From Oscillospiraceae bacterium (GTDB lineage: Bacteria; Bacillota; Clostridia; Oscillospirales; Ruminococcaceae): a stretch of 13,852 bases of DNA. The position numbers were made by a program, and so were the translations under genes. Where the stretch lies: assembly GCA_017394565.1 (NCBI GenBank), contig JAFPXW010000421.1:1-13852 (forward strand), written 5' to 3'. The notes under the pieces were generated by a model, which saw only the letters and a program-made list of their open reading frames with translations, was not told the origin of the DNA and did no database searches. This document shows, piece after piece, positions 1 through 6,293 of this stretch (position 1 is its first letter; each line of letters opens with the position of its first letter).

Positions 1-84
1 CTGAATCCACTGTCCGTCCATGAGGGCGGTTACGGTAACCCTGTGATTTTTTTCATATGCATGAGGATGCACCGTCACTTTCAT
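1..84 (-). CDS. N-terminal fragment of an unidentified protein, truncated by the window edge
   Basis: An open frame reads leftward from an ATG at 84 for 28 codons and leaves the window in frame at position 1. It begins MKVTVHPHAYEKNHRV and continues with a hydrophilic, beta-strand-like stretch ending DGQWIQ. Codon choice resembles the neighbouring genes and there is no signal peptide. The ribosome site is weak (GGGATTGGGA about 5 nt upstream), and no convincing promoter lies between it and the terminators at 206-261, although a TACAAT-like -10 occurs around 150. It has the same orientation as the LRR gene but is separated from it by two terminators, so it is probably a separate transcript. 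I do not recognise the family. It could be a chance open frame. Confidence 0.45.
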   Translation of the reverse strand, partial: MKVTVHPHAYEKNHRVTVTALMDGQWIQ

Positions 85-205
85 AAAAGTTCCCAATCCC
101 GATTTTTTTCTGTTTTGTGATTTTCTCTATTCTCTATGCTGTTATTGTACAGGGCGAACGTGTGCATTGTGTGATAATCCGTTTAAAAGATGGTAAATAG
201 CAGTT

Positions 206-226
206 AAAAAATCCGGTGAAAACCGG
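206..226 (-). terminator. Second of two tandem terminators after the LRR gene
   Basis: Read on the minus strand, CCGGT and ACCGG (222-226 and 213-217) pair around a 4-nt loop and are followed by ATTTTTT (211-206). The stem is short, but it lies directly behind another hairpin and looks like a backup terminator for the dockerin-LRR operon. Confidence 0.6.
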
Positions 227-230
227 AAAC

Positions 231-261
231 AAAAAGGGACAATGCCCTGCGGCAAAGTCCC
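231..261 (-). terminator. Rho-independent terminator of the dockerin-LRR operon
   Basis: Read on the minus strand, GGGAC (261-257) and GTCCC (240-236) pair, with an inner TGCC/GGCA stem and a GCAG loop, followed directly by TTTTT (235-231). It starts 13 bp after the LRR stop codon. Confidence 0.8.
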
Positions 262-273
262 GTATTTTGCGAT

Positions 274-1056
274 TTATCGCGCAGCTCTGTATTCCGTCAG
301 CAGCTTTTGGGTATCAGATGCACCGCACTTTTCTGCGATTTCGATGCACGCATCCAGAGTTTGCTCTGTCATCACGCCCTGCCGCAGCAGGAACTGCACC
401 GTCTCCGGATCATGCACCAGGTGCCCGAAAATCGCAGGGAGATGCGCCTGTGCGGTATGGAGGAGGTTCTCGTTTGAGGGATGGTGCTTCAGTACCCGTG
501 CGATACATTCACAGCGCGTCCCCTCGTCCATATATAAGTTATCATATTCGCCGTTGATGAAAAGCCGCGGCAGCTCGTCCGTCATGACACGTCGGATCTC
601 CAGCGAAACTTCCGTTGTGTTTTCTTCGCAAAGACCATAATCGTTCGCGATCTCGTCCCAGTCATACCCATCGAAAAGCTCCTCGAACAGATCGAAATGC
701 TCTCCGTAGATCGTGATCTCGTGGATGCCGCAGCAGTCGTAGAAAATCCGGTCGCCGACAGAGCGCAGGCTGTTCGGCAGCACGATCTCATCGAGATGTC
801 CGCAAAAGGAGATCGCCTGTTGTCTGATCTCCGTCAGCGTTTCGGGGAATACAATTTCCACGAGTCGACGGCAGTCTGAAAATGCGTTTTTATGGATCGT
901 TGTGACACCCTCCGGAATGACGACACAGCGCATGGAATTACGGCTGAACGATTGCCCGCCGATCTCCGTCACGCCGTCCGGAATGGTGAAGGTTTCCGTT
1001 TCGCTGCCGGTGTAATGGGTAAATACGCCGTTGCTGATCTCATAGTCCTTTGCCAT
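274..1056 (-). CDS. BspA-type leucine-rich-repeat protein (LRR_5 family), cytoplasmic
   Basis: This 260-residue protein has four LRR_5/BspA-type repeats at about residues 22-114. They show as FTIPDGVTEIGGQSF, VVIPEGVTTIHKNAF, IVFPETLTEIRQQAI and IVLPNSLRSVGDRIF, with a 22-24 residue period. Such repeats form a curved protein-binding surface. Residues 115-260 are acidic and helical; the last 60 (HLVHDPETVQFLLRQGV onward) look like an ankyrin or HEAT-like helical hairpin, but I cannot name a family. There is no signal peptide or membrane segment, which is unusual because many LRR_5 proteins are secreted. The ATG at 1056 follows AGGAGG with 7-nt spacing and lies 14 nt behind the dockerin gene's stop, so the two are cotranscribed. 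Partner and role are unknown. Confidence 0.85.
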   Translation of the reverse strand: MAKDYEISNGVFTHYTGSETETFTIPDGVTEIGGQSFSRNSMRCVVIPEGVTTIHKNAFSDCRRLVEIVFPETLTEIRQQAISFCGHLDEIVLPNSLRSVGDRIFYDCCGIHEITIYGEHFDLFEELFDGYDWDEIANDYGLCEENTTEVSLEIRRVMTDELPRLFINGEYDNLYMDEGTRCECIARVLKHHPSNENLLHTAQAHLPAIFGHLVHDPETVQFLLRQGVMTEQTLDACIEIAEKCGASDTQKLLTEYRAAR

Positions 1057-1070
1057 TGCCGCTCCTCCTG

Positions 1071-2090
1071 TCAGGCAAGCGGCGCAATGTCATCCCATGA
1101 AACGTCTGCACCTGCGCCGTTGACAGCGGCGTATTGCAGGATGACAGCGGCATCGGACGCATCGACGATGTTGTCGCCGGTGATCTCGGCAAGGTCATAG
1201 ACAGTGTTTTCCTGCTCCGGATCGGAGCCGTCGGTCAGGCTGGCAGAACCGCTGGAACCTGCCTTGGCCGCATAGATCAGCAGCTCAGAAGCATCGCCGG
1301 CATTGACAGAACCGTCCGCATTCACGTCACCGAGTTCTCCTTGCAGTGCGCCGACGATCACGGTCAGCCCCTTGAGGGTGGGGACGAGGTTGTGGTAGTC
1401 GAGATCCTCCGGCGACTCGGCATCATTCGTCACGAGGTAGGTCAGGCGCTCGTATTCGGCTTCCTTCGCATCCTCCGTCGAGAGGAAATCCACATGGTAG
1501 GTGCCGGCCGGCGTGTTTTTCGCCAGTGCCATGTCGAAATCCAGACAGCTGTACGCATCGGATTTGCCGCCGAGGAATGCGGTCACCTTGCCGGTGCCCT
1601 TGCTCCAGAGGACGTTCAGCGAACCGTCACTGGAAACCGGATCGTCGGCATTGGGATTGACCGTGAACATGAAGCAGTTCGGGCGGTAAGTGCCGTTTGA
1701 GGAGATCTCGCCGAGGCAGTAGGGTTTGTAGTTGGTGGTGAAAGCGATGCCGTCCGGTGTCGTGCGGTTCACGGCGTCCTTGTAGACCTCCAGATTAGCA
1801 GGGATCAGGGAGTCCGGCACGAAGGTGAGGGCATCGGTATCGGCTTTGAGCTTCATGCCGATGATGGTCAGCTCCGCGCGTTCGGCTTCGAGATAGATGC
1901 TGTTATGGAGCTGGTAACCGCGCTGTGCAGCACGGGGGCTGATGCGGACGGTATTGTTCCCGGCGCGGCCATCCTGGGAGCGCACGGCAAAAGCGATCTC
2001 GTCCGCACTTGCATAGGAAGCGCTGACAGGGAGCGTGTTAAACAGCATTCCGGCGCACAGGGCCAGTGCCGGCAGAATATGACGTTTCAT
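1071..2090 (-). CDS. Secreted protein with a C-terminal type I dockerin
   Basis: A 339-residue exported protein. Residues 1-24 are a Sec signal peptide (MKRH, then a hydrophobic core and a VSA-S cleavage region). Residues 30-250 look all-beta; the end of this region (AGTYHVDF ... LKGLTVIVG) resembles closing strands of cohesin or carbohydrate-binding sandwiches, but no family is certain. Residues 254-326 form a dockerin: repeat one is GDVNADGSVNAGD with calcium ligands D255, N257, D259 and D266; repeat two is AEITGDNIVDASD, where E302 and T304 replace the usual Asp and Asn. The two halves are separated by a longer Ser/Gly/Asp-rich linker than is usual. Dockerins bind cohesins on scaffoldins, so this is probably a cellulosome-type or surface complex component without a visible catalytic module. 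The ATG at 2090 follows AAGGAGGT. First gene of an operon with the LRR gene. Confidence 0.88.
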   Translation of the reverse strand: MKRHILPALALCAGMLFNTLPVSASYASADEIAFAVRSQDGRAGNNTVRISPRAAQRGYQLHNSIYLEAERAELTIIGMKLKADTDALTFVPDSLIPANLEVYKDAVNRTTPDGIAFTTNYKPYCLGEISSNGTYRPNCFMFTVNPNADDPVSSDGSLNVLWSKGTGKVTAFLGGKSDAYSCLDFDMALAKNTPAGTYHVDFLSTEDAKEAEYERLTYLVTNDAESPEDLDYHNLVPTLKGLTVIVGALQGELGDVNADGSVNAGDASELLIYAAKAGSSGSASLTDGSDPEQENTVYDLAEITGDNIVDASDAAVILQYAAVNGAGADVSWDDIAPLA

Positions 2091-2131
2091 AGAAAAATGG
2101 ACCTCCTTAATGTCGATTGTATCTGTAATCC

Positions 2132-2160
2132 ATTATACCACACGGCAGAGGGTTTGTCAA
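2132..2160 (-). promoter_or_regulatory. Sigma-A promoter of the dockerin-LRR operon
   Basis: On the minus strand, TTGACA (2160-2155), a 17-bp spacer and TATAAT (2137-2132) form a perfect consensus, with an extended TGG before the -10. The ATG at 2090 gives a leader of about 35 nt with a strong AAGGAGGT site. Confidence 0.92.
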
Positions 2161-2167
2161 TGGACGG

Positions 2168-2190
2168 AAATGGGCAGAATCCTGCCATTT
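2168..2190. promoter_or_regulatory. Inverted repeat between the divergent dockerin and yfhO promoters
   Basis: AAATG-G-GCAG (2168-2177) and CTGC-CATTT (2182-2190) pair around AATC with one unpaired G at 2173. It sits between the two -35 boxes (2155-2160 and 2208-2213) and neither gene needs it as a terminator. A regulator site acting on both promoters is possible; this is inferred from position only. Confidence 0.45.
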
Positions 2191-2207
2191 TGGGTATATT
2201 TCTTCCC

Positions 2208-2236
2208 TTGACAAAGCACAGTATCCATGGTATACT
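2208..2236 (+). promoter_or_regulatory. Sigma-A promoter of yfhO
   Basis: TTGACA (2208-2213), 17 bp, TATACT (2231-2236), with an extended TGG at 2228-2230. Transcription should start near 2243, giving a leader of about 50 nt ending in AAGGAG (2278-2283), 9 nt before the ATG at 2293. Confidence 0.92.
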
Positions 2237-2292
2237 TTATAAGTATGCATGATTTGATGTATCATGGTATCATGTGGAAGGAGAAATTCTAA

Positions 2293-4980
2293 ATGGAAAG
2301 TTCAACGAAACCGGCATGGCAGAAGCGTTTGCTTCTGGTCGTGCCGTATCTGATCGTGTTCCTGTGTACACTGTCGGCAGGAATTCTGATGTATCACGCG
2401 GTGGGGATCAGCCCGTTCGGGAACCGAAGCATCCTGGCGCTGGATCAGTTCTTTCAGTATTTCCCGATGTACGTCCAGAATGCGCATCCGACGGGATTTT
2501 CGGATGCGTTCTACAGCTGGCAGGGAAGCCTCGGCTTCAATAACTGGTCGCAGAATGCGTATTATTGCCTGAGTGTCTTTTTTGCGCTGTTCGGTCTGGT
2601 GCCGGAATCCGGAATGGTCACACTTGCCTGCTGGATCGCGATCCTGAAGCCGGCATTTGCGTCCATGACGATGCTCGGATTCCTGCGGTATCGCTGCGGA
2701 AAGTATGCACCGCTTCTGCTCGGCGGCGGTGTGGCCTATGGACTGAGTGCCTATATCATGGCATTTTTTGCGCAGGCAATGTGGACGGACTGCGTGATCT
2801 ACACACCCCTGGTCCTCGTCGGTCTGGAACGCCTCCTCGAGGGCAAACGCCAGCTGCTCTACACCCTGATGCTGGCGCTCACGATCATCTCAAATTTCTA
2901 CATCGGCTTTGCGGTCTGCCTGTTCCTGGTGCTGTATTTGCTGACGCGGACGCTGCCGATGATCTGGCAGAAGGACGGCGAGGGATTTCATGGCGTCCTG
3001 AACCGCTGGATCCGCTTTGCGATCTTTTCGCTGCTGGCAGGCGGCATCGCGGCAGCCGTCATCCTTCCGGTCGGCATGACGATCGGGCAGACGATCGCTT
3101 CCGAACTCGGTGCGCCGGAGAAACTCGAATGGTACAAGAATTACTTCGAGGTGCTGGCGCAGGGACTTCCGCAGGCAAAGCTTGTGTATGCGTATGATTA
3201 CGCCAACTGGGCGTCTGGCATCCTGCTGTTCCTGACGGTGCCGCTGTTCTTCCTCAACAAGAGCATCCGGCGCAGTGACCGCATTGCAGGCGGCGTGCTG
3301 CTGGCATTCCTGCTGCTGTCGCTCAACTGCAATTATCTCGACTATCTCTGGCACGGGCTGCATTTCCCGAATCAGCTGCCCGGCAGATGGTGCTTCCTTC
3401 TGAGCCTGTATCTGATCCTCCTGGGCACTCTGGGCGCCTCGAAGCCGGAGGGACTCTCTGCACTTCGCACCGGCATCGGTGAAGCCATCGGCGTACTGCT
3501 CATCCTGCTGATCTGCATTGCGCCCGGCAGCGACCAGACGATCAATCTTCCGGTGCTGTACTGGGTGATGCTCATTGCAGCCGGCGCAGGGCTGATCGGC
3601 GCGGTGGTGCTGGCTCACGCCAAGGGCGACGACAAGCGCCGGAAGCTCATGCAGGATCTCTCCCTTGCGTGCATGGCAGCGGTCATGGCGATGCAGGTCG
3701 CGGACTGCATGGTGAATTTTGTCCATGTTTCGTGCTACGAATCTGACAAGGGCGGCATCAAGACCACGGCGGTCTCCAGTATGAAGGATCGCATGGCATC
3801 CCTGCGCGAGGAAGTGGCGCCCTACCGCCCGGCGGCGAACACCTTCTACCGCGTGGCGGACTACCCGTGGCACACCTTCAATCCGGGCATGGCCGGCGGC
3901 TATCCGAGCATGAGCGTCTATTCCTCGACGATGCAGGGCGAGACCTTCCGGCTGCTCAAGGAGCTCGGCAACTGGCCGTATGCGCGGAATGTCAGCAGCC
4001 TCTATAACGCCGGCTCCGCAGTGCAGAACAGCCTGTTCGGCGTGCGCTACATCCTCTCGAAAACAGGCGATGCCTACAGCGGCACGGAGCAGATCGCCGC
4101 AGAGGATTCGCTCATGATCTACGAGAACAAGACGGCGCTTTCGCTGGCGTATGCCGTTTCGGACGATTTTGCGAAGCTGCCGCTGACGGATGAGATCCAT
4201 CCGATCCGCAATCAGGCAGCCTTTCTGGATGCGATGATCGGCGAGAATTCGTATGTGTTTATCCCGATGGGCGAAACGCTCGCCAGCCACGAAAACTGCA
4301 CGCTCGATGACACGGATAACTGGGAGCTGCGCTACTTCCACCGTGACGAGAGCGCGAACAGCGTCAGGTTCCACTACGAGTTCACCTGCACGCAGGACGG
4401 CGAGGTGATCCTGGAAAACAACTTCCGCGCCGGCAAGCTGCAGATCGCCTGGGACGGCGGCTCGCGTGAAGTCGATTCCCCCAAGGTGCGCTTCCTGTGT
4501 CTGGGGAATCTGCCCGCCGGGACGAAGATCACGGTGGATACCGAGATCGAAAACGTGCGCCTCGGCTGCTATGGTGTGAATCTGTACCGGTTCGATGCCG
4601 TGCGCTGGCAGGAGCTTTACGAGCGTCTGGCGGCGCATCAGATGGAGATCACAAGCTTTGCGCCGACGCGCATCGACGGCACGATCCGGCTTGACAGCGA
4701 ATCGCTGGTGCTGGCGACCATCACGCAGGACGGCGGCTGGCGCGTGTACTGCGACGGCAAGCGTATCCCGTCCGGCACCGCCTCCGGAACGCTCCTGACC
4801 GCGAAGATCCCTGCCGGTGAGCATACGATCTCGTATCGCTACCATGTGCCGGGACTGCTGGCAGGCGGCATCATCACCGCCATTTCCCTGCTCCTGACGG
4901 TACTGCTCAGCGTGCCGGAGCTGACCGCGAAATTGCTGAAAAAAGAAAAACCCGAAACCGGGAACCCGGTTTCCGCATAA
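2293..4980 (+). CDS. yfhO: YfhO-family polytopic membrane protein (putative GT-C glycosyltransferase)
   Basis: An 895-residue protein of typical YfhO size. Residues 12-480 contain roughly a dozen hydrophobic membrane segments. The first extracytoplasmic loop carries ALDQFFQYFPMY and WQGSLGFNNW, matching the conserved acidic and glycine-rich loop of the family. Residues about 490-845 are a large soluble extracytoplasmic region, including YPSMSVYSS and NSLFGVRYIL, which are typical of YfhO. A last membrane helix lies at about 855-875, followed by a basic tail (KKEKPETGNPVSA). Known members in Bacillus and Listeria add sugars to lipoteichoic or wall polymers using an undecaprenyl-phosphate sugar made by a partner enzyme. 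No CsbB/GtcA-type partner is present here, so the acceptor is unknown. It is transcribed alone from its own promoter. The last codons overlap a minus-strand terminator. Confidence 0.9.
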   Translation: MESSTKPAWQKRLLLVVPYLIVFLCTLSAGILMYHAVGISPFGNRSILALDQFFQYFPMYVQNAHPTGFSDAFYSWQGSLGFNNWSQNAYYCLSVFFALFGLVPESGMVTLACWIAILKPAFASMTMLGFLRYRCGKYAPLLLGGGVAYGLSAYIMAFFAQAMWTDCVIYTPLVLVGLERLLEGKRQLLYTLMLALTIISNFYIGFAVCLFLVLYLLTRTLPMIWQKDGEGFHGVLNRWIRFAIFSLLAGGIAAAVILPVGMTIGQTIASELGAPEKLEWYKNYFEVLAQGLPQAKLVYAYDYANWASGILLFLTVPLFFLNKSIRRSDRIAGGVLLAFLLLSLNCNYLDYLWHGLHFPNQLPGRWCFLLSLYLILLGTLGASKPEGLSALRTGIGEAIGVLLILLICIAPGSDQTINLPVLYWVMLIAAGAGLIGAVVLAHAKGDDKRRKLMQDLSLACMAAVMAMQVADCMVNFVHVSCYESDKGGIKTTAVSSMKDRMASLREEVAPYRPAANTFYRVADYPWHTFNPGMAGGYPSMSVYSSTMQGETFRLLKELGNWPYARNVSSLYNAGSAVQNSLFGVRYILSKTGDAYSGTEQIAAEDSLMIYENKTALSLAYAVSDDFAKLPLTDEIHPIRNQAAFLDAMIGENSYVFIPMGETLASHENCTLDDTDNWELRYFHRDESANSVRFHYEFTCTQDGEVILENNFRAGKLQIAWDGGSREVDSPKVRFLCLGNLPAGTKITVDTEIENVRLGCYGVNLYRFDAVRWQELYERLAAHQMEITSFAPTRIDGTIRLDSESLVLATITQDGGWRVYCDGKRIPSGTASGTLLTAKIPAGEHTISYRYHVPGLLAGGIITAISLLLTVLLSVPELTAKLLKKEKPETGNPVSA
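4939..4973 (-). terminator. Minus-strand terminator hidden in the yfhO coding end
   Basis: GAAACCGGG (4954-4962) and CCCGGTTTC (4965-4973) are a perfect 9-bp inverted repeat with a 2-nt centre. On the minus strand it is followed by GGG, TTTTT, C and TTTTTT (down to 4939). On the plus strand the same bases encode the basic C-terminal tail of YfhO. It would stop transcripts arriving from thiT that pass the first terminator. Confidence 0.65.
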
Positions 4981-4983
4981 AGC

Positions 4984-5023
4984 AAAAAAATAACCCCCTC
5001 GGAGCAAGCGCCCTGAGGGGGTT
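4984..5023. terminator. Bidirectional terminator between yfhO and thiT
   Basis: AACCCCCTC (4992-5000) and GAGGGGGTT (5015-5023) form a 9-bp stem with a 14-nt loop. The minus-strand side continues into TTATTTTTTT, an excellent U-tract for the thiT transcript. The plus-strand side has only TTCCTTC, a weaker tract that still plausibly ends yfhO, whose stop codon is 11 bp upstream. Confidence 0.85.
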
Positions 5024-5040
5024 CCTTCATGATGGAACTG

Positions 5041-5203
5041 AGAACCTGTCCACATAGGGATTCATGCACGTCTTTTCGTCAAATTTTGCCAGTGACTGCG
5101 TTAAAAATCCTTGAAGGGCGACAGCCCATCGGCGGATTTTTGCCTTGTCACTGACAAAATTATGCCTGAAAATCCGTACATTCACCCTATGTGGACAGGT
5201 TCT
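5041..5203. repeat. MITE-like 163-bp palindromic element with 19-bp perfect terminal inverted repeats
   Basis: AGAACCTGTCCACATAGGG (5041-5059) is the exact reverse complement of 5185-5203. Nested inside on the same symmetry axis (about 5122) are 5082-5096 against 5147-5161 (14 of 15 paired), AAAAATCC/GGATTTTT (5103-5110, 5134-5141) and GGGC-GACA-GCCC (5116-5127). The bases between arms are partly complementary too, so the whole unit can fold into one long hairpin. No coding frame is present, which fits a non-autonomous mobile element. I see no clear target-site duplication. Only one copy lies in the window, so mobility is inferred. Confidence 0.75.
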
Positions 5204-5796
5204 TAATCAACCATCAGATTCCGGATCGCCGGCACTTTGGAGAGAGCGAACGCAGCAGCTGCGGTCAGGATGGTTTCCGGCAGCATGAAGATGCCGTTGT
5301 AAGCCGCAGCATAGATCCACGGATTGCTCCATTCCTCGGGCATCCAGACGGCGAATACCGTACCGCCGGAGATGATGTGGCAGATGTAACGCAGCACGCA
5401 GGCAAGCACCACGCCGCCAACGATGCCGAGTGCGCCCTTCCTGCGGAACACGCCGGCGAATCCCAGCACCGAGAACGCCAGCAGATAGTCAAATACGAAG
5501 CAAGCCACCAGCGCCGGAACGGAAAGTCCCCACGTCAGCGCCGACGAAAAGTCGATGATGAGCTGCACGAGCGCATACGCCAGTGCTGTACCCAGTCCCC
5601 AGCCGGTGCCGTAGACGATCGCGATCATGCAGATCGGCAGCATCGAGACCGGCGTCAGGCTTCCGCCGAGAGGCATCTTCACGATGGTGATCATGCTCAG
5701 AACGGTCGCCAGTGCGATCATGATACCGCTTGCGGTCAGGCGGACGATCTTGCCGTGACTCGTGAGAGTCGGTTTTGTTTGTGTCATTTCAGCCAA
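5203..5796 (-). CDS. thiT: ThiT-like ECF transporter substrate-binding (S) subunit, probably thiamine
   Basis: A membrane protein of about 197 residues with six hydrophobic segments and the ThiT signature order: GGSLTPVSMLPI near the start, FDYLLAFSVLGFAGVF in the middle, RYICHIISGG, then a Trp- and Tyr-rich loop and AAYNG near the end. In ThiT these His, Tyr and Asn positions line the thiamine pocket. S subunits need a shared EcfA/A'/T module, which is not in this window. Start choice: the frame extends upstream to an ATG at 5862, but that ATG lies inside the -35 box, so it cannot be transcribed from this promoter. AAAGGAAG is 8 nt before a TTG at 5796, which I take as the start; the ATG at 5787 would be 17 nt from it. 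The final base of the TAA stop is the first base of the MITE-like element. Confidence 0.85.
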   Translation of the reverse strand: MAEMTQTKPTLTSHGKIVRLTASGIMIALATVLSMITIVKMPLGGSLTPVSMLPICMIAIVYGTGWGLGTALAYALVQLIIDFSSALTWGLSVPALVACFVFDYLLAFSVLGFAGVFRRKGALGIVGGVVLACVLRYICHIISGGTVFAVWMPEEWSNPWIYAAAYNGIFMLPETILTAAAAFALSKVPAIRNLMVD

Positions 5797-5833
5797 TTTG
5801 AACGCTTCCTTTCTTGGTAACAAATACTTTATT

Positions 5834-5862
5834 AGTATAGCAGAAATCATCGCATTTGTCAA
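5834..5862 (-). promoter_or_regulatory. Sigma-A promoter of thiT, overlapping the GNAT stop codon
   Basis: On the minus strand TTGACA (5862-5857), 17 bp, TATACT (5839-5834). The TGA stop of the acetyltransferase gene (5861-5859) is contained within this -35 box. The predicted leader is only about 30 nt, too short for a TPP riboswitch. Confidence 0.9.
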
Positions 5863-6293
5863 ATCGGTTGCAATGTCTTATCCATCCGGATGTGCGGACA
5901 GAATTCATCCATGTAGATCTCACCCTGTCCCCTGTAGCCGAGGGACGCATAGAATTCCTCCACGCGGCACTGTGCGGAAACCGTCAGCGACTTCGCACCC
6001 AGAGATTGCAGGTGCAGCTCCATCATCTGCATGATGTACGAGCCCAGATGCTCGCCGCGGTGATCCTTCGACACGACTACGCGCCCGATATGCCAGAGAT
6101 CCGCGGTTTCTGCATCCTCATAGGCGCGGCAGTAGGCGATGACCTCGCCGCCCTCAGAAAGTTCCAGATGCAGGCAGATGTCGTCGATCTCATCAAATTC
6201 CACCGAAAATCCCTGCTCGTCCAGAAAGACACCGGCACGCAGGGCTTTCGCGCTTTCGGAAAGTTCCTTAGAAATATGCAGCTCCCGATCCAT
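5859..6293 (-). CDS. GNAT-family N-acetyltransferase, ElaA-like
   Basis: A 144-residue cytoplasmic protein with the GNAT fold order. The front part RAGVFLDEQGFSVEFDEID followed by HLEL and IAYCRAYE resembles ElaA-type proteins. WHIGRVVVSKDHRGEHLGSYIM is the acetyl-CoA binding motif A, with the R/Q-x-x-G-x-G/A loop as HRGEHLG, and EEFYASLGY is motif B. It transfers an acetyl group from acetyl-CoA to an unknown amine. The ATG at 6293 overlaps the TGA stop of the ATPase gene (TGATG) and has GAGG 8-9 nt upstream, so it is translationally coupled to the transporter. A GTG one codon earlier (6296) is an alternative. Coupling suggests a role with the imported compound, but that is inference. Confidence 0.88.
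   Translation of the reverse strand: MDRELHISKELSESAKALRAGVFLDEQGFSVEFDEIDDICLHLELSEGGEVIAYCRAYEDAETADLWHIGRVVVSKDHRGEHLGSYIMQMMELHLQSLGAKSLTVSAQCRVEEFYASLGYRGQGEIYMDEFCPHIRMDKTLQPI

Noticed and set aside
2890..5055. A 721-codon open frame antisense to yfhO
   Set aside because: It runs opposite a clearly real gene, its translation is rich in His, Arg and Gln with no domain or hydrophobic pattern, and it has no ribosome site. GC-rich codon usage in yfhO explains the lack of stops.
5030..5210. Structured small RNA gene in the palindromic region
   Set aside because: No promoter drives it independently, and the near-total symmetry with exact terminal repeats fits a mobile hairpin element better than an RNA gene.
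5797..5862. TPP riboswitch or upstream extension of ThiT to the ATG at 5862
   Set aside because: The interval holds the promoter; the transcribed leader is about 30 nt, and no TPP riboswitch core is seen.
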